The notes: generated by a model from the sequence alone, not told the origin. Shown: positions 15,115-22,999, counted from the stretch's first letter. The stretch: 35,339 nt of DNA from Streptomyces prunicolor NBRC 13075 (GCF_000367365.1 NZ_BARF01000100.1:1-35339); one strand, 5' to 3'. Numbers and translations: made by a program.

Positions 15115-17328
15115 ATGACCGCACCCCGGCCGGCGGACACCCTCGGCGAGGACCTGTCCCGGCTCGCCGAACTGCACGGCGTCGCCACCGCCTACAGCCC
15201 CTCCCCGGACCGCGCGGTCCCCGCCTCGGCCGTCGCGGTCGTCGCCGCGCTGGCCGCCCTCGGCGTCGACGCGAGCACCCCGCGGGCCACCGCCGCCGCG
15301 CTCGCCGCCCGCCAACAGGAGCTGGCCGAACGGCTGTTGCCGCCCACCGTCGTGGGCCGGTACGGCAGTACGCCCGCCGCGCTCGACGCGCTGCCCGAAG
15401 GCACCGTGCTGCACATCGACACCGAGCAGGGCGAGTCGCGGACGAGCGCTTCGCAACTCCCACTCGGCGTCCACCACTTGACCGCCACCGCGCCGGACGG
15501 CCGTAGCGCCGAGGCCCAACTCGTCATCGCCCCGGACCGGTTGCCCACGCCCACCGGGCGGTCGTACGGGCTGATGGTGCAGGTCTACTCCCTCCTCTCC
15601 CGGCACTCCTGGGGCATGGGCGACCTCGGTGACCTGGGTGAACTCACCGCCTGGGCCGGGCGATCGCTCGGCGCCGGGTTCGTCCAGGTCAACCCCCTGC
15701 ACGCGGCCGTGCCGGGCGCGCCCACCGACCCGTCGCCGTACCGGCCCTCCTCGCGCCGCTTCCCCGACCCGGTGTATCTGCGGGTCGAGGACATCCCCGA
15801 GTTCGCGTACGTCGAGGAGAGCGAGCGGGAGCAGCTGCGCGGACTCCTCTCACAGGCCGTGCGGCTGCGTGAATCCGTCCTGGAGAAGGACGCGTTGATC
15901 GACCGCGACGCCGTGTGGGAGCTGAAGCGGGAGGCGCTGGAAATCGTCCGCGAGGTCCCCCTCGGCCCCGGACGACGGGCCGCCTACGTCGACTTCCTCG
16001 CCCGCGAGGGCGAGGCGCTGGAGGACCACGCCACCTGGTACGCCCTCGCCGAGGTGCACGGCTCGAACTGGCGCGAGTGGCCGGCCGCCCTGCGCGACCC
16101 GCACTCACCCGAAACCGCCCGCGCCCGCGCCGAGTTGATGGACCGAGTCGACTTCCACTGCCGCCTCGCCTGGCTCACCGACGACCAACTCACCGCCGCC
16201 CAGCGGGCAGCACGGGACGCGGGCATGCCGATCGGGGTTGTCCACGACCTCGCCGTAGGGGTGCATCCCGACGGCGCCGACGCCTGGGCCCAACAGCGGT
16301 ACTTCGCGGCCGGCATGTCGGTCGGCGCACCCCCGGACGCCTTCAACTCCCTCGGCCAGGACTGGGGTCTGCCCCCGTGGCGCCCCGACCGTCTCGCCGA
16401 GTCGGGCTACGCCCCGTACCGTCGCCTGCTCCGCGCGCTCTTCCGCTACGCCGGTGCCCTCCGCATCGACCACGTCATGGGCCTGTTCCGCCTGTGGTGG
16501 GTCCCGCAGGGGCACCCGCCCACGGAGGGCACCTACGTCCGCTACGACGCCGAGGCCATGCTCGCGATCCTCGCGCTGGAGGCATCCCGCGCCGGGTCGG
16601 TGGTGATCGGCGAGGACCTCGGGACCGTGGAACCGGGTGTGCGCGAGACCTTGCAGGAGCGCGGGGTGCTCGGCACGTCGGTGCTGTGGTTCGAGCGGGA
16701 CTGGGAGGGCGACGGCCGGCCACTCGCGCCGGAGAGCTGGCGGGCCGACTGCCTCGCCACCGCCACCACCCACGACCTGCCGCCCACCGCGGCCCGCCTG
16801 ACCGGCGAACACGTCGAACTCCGCGACCGGCTCGGCCTGTTGACCCGGCCGGTGGAGGAGGAACGGATCGAGTCCGCCACCGATGTGGGGGAGTGGCTGG
16901 CGCTGCTGGCCAGGCTCGGCCTCTACGAACACGCCGAGGGCGGCGGCCGGCCCGCGTCCGAGGAGGAGGCCGAGATCCACGCCGTCCACCGTTTCCTGCT
17001 CCGCACCCCCGCCCGGATGGTCGGCGTCTGGCTCCCGGACACCGTCGGCGACCGGCGCCCGCAGAACCTGCCCGGCACGTGGGACCAGTACCCGAACTGG
17101 CGCCTGCCCATTGCCGATGCGGAGGGGCGGCCGGTGACGCTGGAGGAACTGGCCGCTTCGCCGCGGCTGCACGCGCTGGTGGATGTGTTGCGGGTGGGGT
17201 TGGGGGAGGGGTCACAAGACACGCAAGACACGCAAGACACGCAAGACACGCAAGACGCGCAGGACGCGGGGTCGGCTTCGGAAGGCAGTGAAGAAGGTTC
17301 GGAAGGCAGCGAAGAAGGGGGGCCGTGA
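15115..17328 (+). CDS. malQ: 4-alpha-glucanotransferase (amylomaltase, GH77)
   Basis: 737 residues. Transfers alpha-1,4-glucan segments between maltodextrins in cytosolic glycogen/maltose metabolism. The N-terminal ~140 residues are the actinobacterial extension, and the GH77 barrel follows. The nucleophile is Asp452 (RIDHVMGL), the acid/base Glu500 (VIGEDLGT) and the third carboxylate Asp554 (TTHDLPP). The PSPYRPSSRRFPDPVYL substrate loop and NLPGTWDQYPNWRLP terminus are also present. After residue ~695 comes a non-catalytic tail: six QDT/QDA triplets and EGSEEGSEG repeats. The ATG directly follows the preceding stop. Confidence 0.95.
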   Translation: MTAPRPADTLGEDLSRLAELHGVATAYSPSPDRAVPASAVAVVAALAALGVDASTPRATAAALAARQQELAERLLPPTVVGRYGSTPAALDALPEGTVLHIDTEQGESRTSASQLPLGVHHLTATAPDGRSAEAQLVIAPDRLPTPTGRSYGLMVQVYSLLSRHSWGMGDLGDLGELTAWAGRSLGAGFVQVNPLHAAVPGAPTDPSPYRPSSRRFPDPVYLRVEDIPEFAYVEESEREQLRGLLSQAVRLRESVLEKDALIDRDAVWELKREALEIVREVPLGPGRRAAYVDFLAREGEALEDHATWYALAEVHGSNWREWPAALRDPHSPETARARAELMDRVDFHCRLAWLTDDQLTAAQRAARDAGMPIGVVHDLAVGVHPDGADAWAQQRYFAAGMSVGAPPDAFNSLGQDWGLPPWRPDRLAESGYAPYRRLLRALFRYAGALRIDHVMGLFRLWWVPQGHPPTEGTYVRYDAEAMLAILALEASRAGSVVIGEDLGTVEPGVRETLQERGVLGTSVLWFERDWEGDGRPLAPESWRADCLATATTHDLPPTAARLTGEHVELRDRLGLLTRPVEEERIESATDVGEWLALLARLGLYEHAEGGGRPASEEEAEIHAVHRFLLRTPARMVGVWLPDTVGDRRPQNLPGTWDQYPNWRLPIADAEGRPVTLEELAASPRLHALVDVLRVGLGEGSQDTQDTQDTQDTQDAQDAGSASEGSEEGSEGSEEGGP
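17215..17268 (+). repeat. In-frame 9-bp tandem repeat in the malQ tail
   Basis: Six units of CAAGACACG: four exact copies encoding Gln-Asp-Thr, then two variants encoding Gln-Asp-Ala. Copy number probably varies by slippage without changing the frame. It is followed by an EGSEEGSEG stretch at 17278-17322. Confidence 0.9.
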
Positions 17329-17404
17329 GACCTGTACGTCCCCTACGGCCCCCATACGGCACCCCGGGCGCGCGGCTCGTTCGGACGTTCGCTACTTTTG
17401 CGGT

Positions 17405-17686
17405 GTGGACAAGAAGAACGCCCTGCGCGCCGGCGCCCTGGCTGCCGGTACGACGCTGATGATGCTGCTCATGACGTCCCCCGCGCTCGCGCTCGCCCGC
17501 GACGACGGTGACAGCCCGGGCCACGGCCTGAGCGTCGCCGACACGCTGGGGCTCTATGTCCTGATCCCGCTCGGCCTGTTCGCGGTCATCGCGGGCCTGG
17601 TCATGGCGCTGGACAAGTCCAAGGACCGCGCGCCGAAGGCCAAGTCCGGGACGAAGTCCGGCACGGCCGTCGACGCCAAGGTCTGA
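17405..17686 (+). CDS. Small membrane protein, function unknown
   Basis: 93 residues. A short basic start (VDKKNALRAG) is followed by a hydrophobic segment ALAAGTTLMMLLMTSPALALA (signal peptide or TM1), a ~17-residue linker RDDGDSPGHGLSVADT, TM2 (LGLYVLIPLGLFAVIAGLVMAL) and a Lys-rich cytoplasmic tail. The GTG lacks an SD; TACTTT lies 6 bp upstream, so the mRNA may be leaderless. Similar short proteins follow malQ-region genes in Streptomyces, but I know of no assigned role. Confidence 0.75.
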   Translation: MDKKNALRAGALAAGTTLMMLLMTSPALALARDDGDSPGHGLSVADTLGLYVLIPLGLFAVIAGLVMALDKSKDRAPKAKSGTKSGTAVDAKV

Positions 17687-17703
17687 CCTCACGTTTTTTG
17701 GAG

Positions 17704-17741
17704 GGCGTCCGCTTCACCCACTGCGGTGAGGCGGGCGCCCT
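17704..17741. terminator. Imperfect hairpin between convergent genes
   Basis: A 16-bp stem with two mismatches (GGGCGTCCGCTTCACC / GGTGAGGCGGGCGCCC) and a 6-base loop. It lies 18 bp past the small membrane protein stop and 40 bp past the TetR stop on the other strand. Confidence 0.55.
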
Positions 17742-17780
17742 TGGCATGTCCTCCGGCATGTTGTCCGCCGGCGTGTCCTC

Positions 17781-18374
17781 TCACGGGCTCGGTGCCGTCA
17801 GATAGCGCTGCAGGGTGGGGCCCAGCCAGGCCACGATCTCCTCGCGGGCCAGCGCGACGGTCGGCGGGAGCCGTAGGACGTAGCGGGTGAGCGCCAGCCC
17901 GAGGAGTTGCGAGGCGGCCAGCCCGGCGCGGGCCGGTGCCTGTTCGGGGTCGGGGCACGCCTGCCGAGCGGCCGGCAGCAACTGTTCCCGGAAGGTGTCC
18001 CGCATCCGCTCGGCCCCCGCCTGATTTGTCGCGCCGACCCGCAGCATGGCCGTGAACTCCTCGTTCTCCTCCCACAGGGCGAGGAAGTGCGTCACCAGCG
18101 CCCGGCCGATGTCGGCCCGCGCCACCGTCCCCAGGTCCGGCAGTCGCAGATCGAAGGACACGGCCGCCGCGAACAGGCCCTCTTTGTTGCCGTAGTAGCG
18201 CATCACCATCGACGGATCGATCCGCGCGTCCTTGGCGATGGCGCGGATCGTGGCCCGCTCGTAGCCGTCGGCGGCGAAGCGCTCGCGGGCGGCCTCGAGG
18301 ATGGCGTTGCGGGTGACGTCGGAGCGGCGAACGCCGCCGACCGTTTCGGTATCTCTGCTCTTGCTGCCGTTCAT
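17781..18374 (-). CDS. TetR-family repressor of the adjacent FAD monooxygenase
   Basis: 197 residues. TetR HTH: TRNAILEAARERFAADGYER, then IRAIAKDARIDPSMVMRYYGNKEGLF. The ligand domain resembles the TetR_C group common near drug- or polyketide-modifying oxygenases. No SD precedes the ATG. On the minus strand TACGCT (18387-18382) lies 7 bp upstream and TGGACT (18410-18405) is 17 bp further, so the mRNA is probably leaderless. Two copies of the 14-bp repeat cover that promoter. A longer reading upstream would run through the operator array and has no coding character. Confidence 0.9.
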   Translation of the reverse strand: MNGSKSRDTETVGGVRRSDVTRNAILEAARERFAADGYERATIRAIAKDARIDPSMVMRYYGNKEGLFAAAVSFDLRLPDLGTVARADIGRALVTHFLALWEENEEFTAMLRVGATNQAGAERMRDTFREQLLPAARQACPDPEQAPARAGLAASQLLGLALTRYVLRLPPTVALAREEIVAWLGPTLQRYLTAPSP

Positions 18375-18375
18375 G

Positions 18376-18403
18376 CCAACAAGCGTAGGCCAACACGTGT
18401 TGA
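18376..18403. promoter_or_regulatory. Operator array, left block (2 x 14 bp)
   Basis: CCAACAAGCGTAGG (18376-18389) and CCAACACGTGTTGA (18390-18403) abut exactly. Both match the dyad consensus CCAACANGCGTTGG, and the second contains the perfect palindrome CAACACGTGTTG. They fill the -10 region and the -35/-10 spacer of the proposed TetR promoter, and overlap the -35 of the divergent one. Confidence 0.8.
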
Positions 18404-18428
18404 CAGTCCAGGGGCCGGGTTCTACCGT
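18400..18428 (+). promoter_or_regulatory. Candidate promoter of the FAD monooxygenase gene
   Basis: TTGACA (18400-18405), a 17-bp spacer and TACCGT (18423-18428) fit the SigHrdB-type consensus. It lies in the only gap of the 14-bp repeat array. The -35 overlaps the left block, and transcription would start in the right block. Confidence 0.6.
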
Positions 18429-18430
18429 TG

Positions 18431-18486
18431 TCAACGAGCGTTGGCCCACAAGCGTTGGCCAACGTGTGTGGACCAACAGGCGTTGG
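18431..18486. promoter_or_regulatory. Operator array, right block (4 x 14 bp)
   Basis: Four abutting 14-mers start at 18431, 18445, 18459 and 18473: TCAACGAGCGTTGG, CCCACAAGCGTTGG, CCAACGTGTGTGGA and CCAACAGGCGTTGG. The period is exactly 14 bp, and the consensus is the CCAAC...GTTGG dyad of the left block. They run from the predicted transcription start almost to the AGGAGG before the monooxygenase. Confidence 0.8.
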
Positions 18487-18501
18487 CATCAGGAGGTCAT
18501 C

Positions 18502-20001
18502 ATGAACGGCAGCAGCTACCCCGACCGCACCGTCATCGTCGTCGGCTCCGGCCCGACCGGCCTTCTGCTGGCCGGTGGCCTCGCCGCCGCGGGCGTCCCG
18601 GTGACCGTGCTGGAGAAGCGCCCGCAGAAGATCAGCAACCTGTCCCGCGCCTTCGTCCTGCACGCCCGCACCCTGGAACAGCTCGACGCCCGCGCCCTCG
18701 CCGACGAGTTGGAAGCGGTGGGGCAGGCACTCGACCGGCTCCGACTGTTCGGCCGGCTCGACGTCGACCTGACCACGCTCCCCTCCCGCTTCAACCACCT
18801 GCTCGTCCTCCCGCAGTACGAGGTGGAGAAGGCGCTGCTGCGGCGCGCGGTCGAGGCGGGCGTGGACTTCCGCTACGAGTCCGAGGTGGTCGGGCTGTCG
18901 CAGGACGCGGACGGTGTGACCGTGGCCGTCCGCGGACCCGGCGGGGCGACCGAGTCGCTGCGGGCCGCGTATGCCGTCGGCGCCGACGGGATGCGCAGCG
19001 CGGTGCGGGACGCGGTCGGGCTGCCGTTCCCCGGGCGGTCGGTGATCCGTTCCGTCGTCCTCGCGGACGTGCGGCTCGCCGAGAAGCCGGACACGGTCCT
19101 CACCGTCAACGCCACCGGCGACGCCTGGGCCTTCCTGGCACCCTTCGGTGACGACTACTACCGGATCATCGGCTGGTACCGCGGCCGTGACGTCCCCGAC
19201 AGCGAGCCCCTCGACCTCGACGAGGTCAGGGAGATCACCCGGCTCGCCCTCGGCCGTGACTTCGGGATGTACGACGCCCGCTGGATGTCCCGCTTCAAGA
19301 GCGACGAACGCCAGGCGCCCAGCTACCGCGTCGGCCGGGTCTTCCTCGCCGGCGACGCCGCCCACGTCCACACGCCGGCCGGCGGGCAGGGCATGAACAC
19401 CGGCCTCCAGGACACGGCCAACCTCGGCTGGAAGCTGGCCGCGGTGATCGACGGTCACGCGGGCCCGGAACTCCTCGACACCTACCAGGCCGAACGCCAC
19501 CCCGTCGGCAAGGCCGTCCTCCGCAGCAGCGGCGGCATCGTCCGCCTCGCCATGGTCAAGCGCCCCTGGTCCCTGGCGCTGCGCGCGGTCCTGATGGGCT
19601 TCCTCAACAACTTCGCCCCGGCCCGCTCCAAGGTGAACAGCCAGATCACCGGCATCGGCTACGCCTACGCCGCGCCCCGCGGCTCCCACCGCCTGACCGG
19701 CACCCGCGTCCCGGACGTGACCCTCGCCGACGGCGGCCGCCTCTACGAGGCGCTGCGCGGCGGCCGGTTCGTGCTCGTCACCCCGAGGACCCACGCCACG
19801 ACGGCCCACGAGGTGAAGGGCGACCGCCGCAACCGGCTGGCCGTGGAGCACTGGGCGAGCGACCGCCGTACGGCTCTGCTGGTGCGCCCCGACGGTTACG
19901 TGGCCTGGGCCGCGGACACCGCCGACCCGGCCGCGATCGAGGCGGCCCTCGCCGAGCACGTCGGCGGAAAGGGCCTGCCGCTGAAGCGGCTCGTCGCCTG
20001 A
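18502..20001 (+). CDS. FAD-dependent aromatic monooxygenase (class A, PheA/TfdB type)
   Basis: 499 residues. Rossmann FAD motif VVGSGPTGLLLAGGLA near the start, ARTLEQLD, DG motif YAVGADGMRSAVR, and GD motif VFLAGDAAHVHTPAGGQGMN, then TGLQDTANLGWKLA. The C-terminal ~110 residues form the thioredoxin-like tail of phenol-hydroxylase-type enzymes, which ends in the usual RPDGYVAW. It hydroxylates an aromatic or polyketide substrate using NAD(P)H and O2. Drug inactivation of the Rox type is a possibility, not proven. AGGAGG precedes the ATG. It is divergent from TetR with the 14-bp operator array between them. Confidence 0.92.
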   Translation: MNGSSYPDRTVIVVGSGPTGLLLAGGLAAAGVPVTVLEKRPQKISNLSRAFVLHARTLEQLDARALADELEAVGQALDRLRLFGRLDVDLTTLPSRFNHLLVLPQYEVEKALLRRAVEAGVDFRYESEVVGLSQDADGVTVAVRGPGGATESLRAAYAVGADGMRSAVRDAVGLPFPGRSVIRSVVLADVRLAEKPDTVLTVNATGDAWAFLAPFGDDYYRIIGWYRGRDVPDSEPLDLDEVREITRLALGRDFGMYDARWMSRFKSDERQAPSYRVGRVFLAGDAAHVHTPAGGQGMNTGLQDTANLGWKLAAVIDGHAGPELLDTYQAERHPVGKAVLRSSGGIVRLAMVKRPWSLALRAVLMGFLNNFAPARSKVNSQITGIGYAYAAPRGSHRLTGTRVPDVTLADGGRLYEALRGGRFVLVTPRTHATTAHEVKGDRRNRLAVEHWASDRRTALLVRPDGYVAWAADTADPAAIEAALAEHVGGKGLPLKRLVA

Positions 20002-20020
20002 ACGGACCTGCCGGGAGCGG

Positions 20021-20515
20021 CTATCGCTCCGTCGAGGTCAGCAACTTCCTGAGCAGGTCGGCCAGTTGGCCGGCCTGCTCGGCGTCGAGGCCGGAGAGGG
20101 CCGCCGTCTGCGTCGCGAGCCCCGAGCCGACCGCCTCGTCGATCAGCGCCAACCCCTTCTCCGTCAGGGTGACTTGGAGGCCCCGTCGGTCGTGCGGGTC
20201 GGGGGAGCGGCGGAGCAGGCCGGCCCGTTCCAGTTTGTCGAGGCGGCCGGTCATGCCGCCGGTGGTGAGCATCAGCGTCGCCGAGAGCTCGCGCGGCGAG
20301 AGGGTGTACGGCTCGCCGGCCCGGCGCAGGGTCGCGAGGACGTCGAACTCGCCGCGCGAGATGCCGTACGGCACGTACGCCTTCTCCATGCGGTCGCCCA
20401 TGGCCCGGGAGAGCCGGAAGATCCGCCCGAAGACCTCCATCGCGGCGGTGTCGAGGTCGGGCCGCACCGCCGCCCACTGCTCGACGATCGCGTCGACGGG
20501 GTCTTTGTCGTTCAT
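20021..20515 (-). CDS. MarR-family regulator divergent from an EamA exporter
   Basis: 164 residues. Winged-helix MarR: YGISRGEFDVLATLRRAGEP, TLSPRELSATLMLTTGGMTGRLDKLE, and wing LLRRSPDPHDRRGLQVTLTEKG. The ATG has no SD. On the minus strand GATACT (20528-20523) is 7 bp upstream, with TTGCGA (20552-20547) 18 bp further, so a leaderless mRNA is likely. The divergent exporter's promoter holds overlapping palindromes. It is presumably a ligand-responsive repressor of that exporter. Confidence 0.9.
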   Translation of the reverse strand: MNDKDPVDAIVEQWAAVRPDLDTAAMEVFGRIFRLSRAMGDRMEKAYVPYGISRGEFDVLATLRRAGEPYTLSPRELSATLMLTTGGMTGRLDKLERAGLLRRSPDPHDRRGLQVTLTEKGLALIDEAVGSGLATQTAALSGLDAEQAGQLADLLRKLLTSTER

Positions 20516-20576
20516 GGGGTCGAGTATCCGCCGGTCAGTCGGTCGGTCGCAAGAAAGTGGATCACGAGTCAGTGGC

Positions 20577-20612
20577 TTGACGCTAAGTTGCTTAGCGGTA
20601 AGCTAATTACCG
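20577..20612 (+). promoter_or_regulatory. EamA promoter overlapped by two MarR-type palindromes
   Basis: TTGACG (20577-20582) and TAAGCT (20599-20604) are separated by 16 bp. CGCTAAGTTGCTTAGCG (20581-20597) is a perfect dyad filling the spacer. CGGTAAGCTAATTACCG (20596-20612) has 6-bp arms and covers the -10 and start. A further dyad, TTAGC-ggtaa-GCTAA, bridges them. The arrangement is strongly suggestive of MarR repression of the exporter. Confidence 0.7.
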
Positions 20613-20660
20613 TCGACCTACTTCGGCCTCTGCCGGCCCCTGCTGAAAGGCGTGTCTCCC

Positions 20661-21743
20661 ATGGCCAGTCGCCCGGCCCTGACGGCCGCCCTCACCGCCC
20701 TCGCCCCCATCTCCTGGGGCACCACCTACGCCGTCACCACCCAGTTCCTCCCGCCCGACCGCCCGCTCTTCACGGGGCTGATGCGCGCTCTCCCCGCCGG
20801 TCTGGTGCTCCTCGCGCTCGCCCGGGTGCTGCCGCGCGGTGCCTGGTGGTGGAAGGCGACGGTGCTCGGCGCGCTGAACATCGGCGCCTTCTTCCCGCTG
20901 CTGTTCCTGTCCGCGTACCGGCTCCCCGGCGGCATGGCGGCGGTCGTCGGCTCGGTCGGGCCGCTGATCGTCGTGGGCCTCTCGGCGGGCCTGCTGGGGC
21001 AGCGGCCGACGGCCCGGAGCGTGCTCACCGGCGCGATCGCGGCCTTCGGCGTCAGTCTCGTCGTACTGAAGGCGGCCGGAGCGCTCGACCCGGTCGGCGT
21101 GCTCGCGGCCCTCGCGTCCACCGCCTCCATGTCCACCGGCACCGTCCTGACCAAGCGGTGGGGCCGCCCCGACGGCGTCGGCCCGCTCGCCCTCACCGCC
21201 TGGCAACTCACCGCGGGCGGGCTGCTGATCGCCCCCGTCGCCTTCCTGGTCGAGGGGGCGCCACCCGCGCTCGACGGCCGGGCGATCGGCGGTTACCTGT
21301 ACCTCGCGCTGGCCAACACGGCGATCGCGTACTGGCTCTGGTTCCGGGGTATTGGTCGGCTCTCCGCGACCCAGGTCACCTTCCTCGGGCCGCTCTCCCC
21401 GCTGACCGCGGCGGTCGTCGGGTGGGCGGCGCTGGGGCAGGCGCTGACGCCGGTGCAGGTGGCCGGGATGGCGTTGGCGTTCGGGGCGACGGTGTTCGGG
21501 CAGATCGGTACGCGTACCCCTCGCGTTCTCGTTCGGGGAGTAGCGTCACGCGGGAACACCGTGACGCAACGCCGGAGGCGCTCGTGGCCGAAGAGTCCTG
21601 CCCCAGTTGTGGCAAGCCGCTCACCGCACGGGCCGGGCGGACCGGACGCCGGTCCGTGTACTGCTCCGCCGCCTGCCGACAGAAGGCCTACCGGGAGCGG
21701 CAGGGCGGTGGTGGCGGGGTCGGAGTCGGAGTCGACGGGCTGA
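20661..21743 (+). CDS. EamA/DMT-superfamily transporter with an aberrant C-terminal tail
   Basis: 360 residues. The first ~295 are a 10-TM drug/metabolite exporter: LTALAPISWGTTYAVTTQFL, the two EamA halves, and ALANTAIAYWLWFRGIGRLS, then FLGPLSPLTAAVVGWAALGQ. It probably exports a small metabolite and is controlled by the divergent MarR. After FGQIGTRTPR the protein loses family character and becomes Arg/Pro/Ser-rich. The last 160 bp overlap the next gene, whose frame there is clearly coding (Cys motif). The normal stop seems to have been lost. The ATG is preferred, with GAAAGG 10 bases upstream; a GTG 3 codons earlier lies against the SD. Confidence 0.85.
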   Translation: MASRPALTAALTALAPISWGTTYAVTTQFLPPDRPLFTGLMRALPAGLVLLALARVLPRGAWWWKATVLGALNIGAFFPLLFLSAYRLPGGMAAVVGSVGPLIVVGLSAGLLGQRPTARSVLTGAIAAFGVSLVVLKAAGALDPVGVLAALASTASMSTGTVLTKRWGRPDGVGPLALTAWQLTAGGLLIAPVAFLVEGAPPALDGRAIGGYLYLALANTAIAYWLWFRGIGRLSATQVTFLGPLSPLTAAVVGWAALGQALTPVQVAGMALAFGATVFGQIGTRTPRVLVRGVASRGNTVTQRRRRSWPKSPAPVVASRSPHGPGGPDAGPCTAPPPADRRPTGSGRAVVAGSESESTG

Positions 21744-22906
21744 TCAGGGAGATCGGGCGCCAGGTCGAGGAGTTGGTGCCGCAGCCGCCTTCCGTCTTCT
21801 ACTCCGGAGTGACGGAGCTGTCGTCGTCCGTCGCGCGGCTCCGGCGGGTGGCGCGGACGGCGCGGGACACCGCTCAGGAATCCGTCACTCACGTACCCGT
21901 TACGGAAGTCTCCGCCCTTGCGGAAGTCCCGCTCGACGAAGGGGACTTCGCTGCCCTCGTCGAGTCCCACCGCCGGGAGATCCAGGTCCACTGCTACCGC
22001 ATGACCGGGTCGTACGACGACGCCGAGGACCTGGTCCAGGAGACCTTCCTGCGGGCCTGGCGGGCCCGGGACACCTTCCAGGGGCGGGCCGGTGCCCGTA
22101 CCTGGCTGTACCGCATCGCCACCAACGCCTGCCTGGACTTCCAGCGCCGTACGGCCCGCCGCCCCAAGCGCTACGAGCCGCTGCCCGGCATGAACCACGG
22201 CGCCGGGGAGGCACCCGCGCGCATCACGTGGCTACAGCCCTACCCCGACGACGAGTTGCCCTCCGCCGAGGAGCAGCCGGAGGCCGCCGCGGTCTCCCGC
22301 GAGACCCTCGAACTGGTCTTCCTGGCCGCCGTCCAGCATCTCCCGCCGCGCCAGCGCGCGGTGTTGGTGCTGCGGGACGTGCTCGGGCTGACCGCCGTCG
22401 AGACCGGCGAGGCCCTCGACATGACCGTGGCCTCGGTCAACAGCGCGCTGCAACGCGCCCGCCCCACCCTGCGCGACCGGCTGCCCGGCAGGCGCGCGGA
22501 CTGGACGGCCGACGGGCCCACCGAGCACCAACGCGCCCTGGTCAAGCGGTACATGGCCGCCGCCGAACGCCTCGACCTCTCCGAGGTCGCCGCGCTGCTC
22601 AGCGAGGACGTCACCCTCACCATGCCGCCGAACCCGTTCTGGTTCACCGGCCGCGACGCGCTCGTGGAGTTCCTCAGCGTGAGCCTCGACGCCAACTCGC
22701 CCATGTTCCTTGGGCATTGGCGCCATCTCCCCGCCCGCGCCAACGGGCAGCTCGCGGCCGGGGGTTACGTCCGCCGACCCGGTACGACCGTCTACCGCGC
22801 GCAGGTTCTCGACGTGCTGCGCTTCGACGGCGACGACCGGATTGTCGAGATCACCTCCTTCGAGCCGCACCTGTTCCCGGCCTTCGGACTCCCCCTGCGG
22901 CTGTGA
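21584..22906 (+). CDS. ECF sigma factor with N-terminal zinc finger and C-terminal SnoaL domain
   Basis: 440 residues from a GTG with GGAGG 5 bases upstream. Residues 6-31 carry CxxC and CxxxC (Cys6, 9, 27, 31), followed by RQKAYRERQ, a zinc-finger type seen in small actinobacterial proteins. A helical linker extends to ~118. Sigma-2 (121-190) reads CYRMTGSYDDAEDLVQETFL, then TWLYRIATNACLD. The linker holds ITWLQPYPDDELP, and sigma-4 is at ~240-300. Residues ~315-435 are SnoaL-like. SnoaL-tailed ECF factors (SigG/SigJ/ECF41-type) use the tail in place of an anti-sigma. No internal start codon separates finger and sigma, so it is a real fusion. The SDR downstream is a likely partner or target. 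Confidence 0.9.
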   Translation: MAEESCPSCGKPLTARAGRTGRRSVYCSAACRQKAYRERQGGGGGVGVGVDGLIREIGRQVEELVPQPPSVFYSGVTELSSSVARLRRVARTARDTAQESVTHVPVTEVSALAEVPLDEGDFAALVESHRREIQVHCYRMTGSYDDAEDLVQETFLRAWRARDTFQGRAGARTWLYRIATNACLDFQRRTARRPKRYEPLPGMNHGAGEAPARITWLQPYPDDELPSAEEQPEAAAVSRETLELVFLAAVQHLPPRQRAVLVLRDVLGLTAVETGEALDMTVASVNSALQRARPTLRDRLPGRRADWTADGPTEHQRALVKRYMAAAERLDLSEVAALLSEDVTLTMPPNPFWFTGRDALVEFLSVSLDANSPMFLGHWRHLPARANGQLAAGGYVRRPGTTVYRAQVLDVLRFDGDDRIVEITSFEPHLFPAFGLPLRL

Positions 22907-22999
22907 ACGACAGGCGGTGAGCGATGAGTGGTGGGCTCCTTGTGCGTCTGTATGGCCGGCACGAACGACACGTACCTCACGACCCACAAGGAGTTCACC

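Noticed and set aside
17215..17268. malQ 9-bp repeats as a CRISPR or regulatory repeat
   Set aside because: They are in frame, encode QDT/QDA and have no spacers.
18376..18486. 14-bp repeats as a CRISPR array, replication iterons or DnaA boxes
   Set aside because: Units abut without spacers, they are dyad-symmetric, they match no DnaA box consensus, and they lie between divergent regulator and target promoters. An operator array explains them.
17689..19959. 756-codon minus-strand open frame across TetR and the monooxygenase
   Set aside because: It is antisense to both a clear TetR and a flavoprotein gene and crosses the operator array. The composition is shadow-like (Gly/Ala/Arg, no domains).
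22907..22999. ECF41-type promoter (TGTCACA...CGTC) before the atypical SDR
   Set aside because: I searched the 93 bp by eye and found no TGTCACA-like -35; CGTC alone is not enough.
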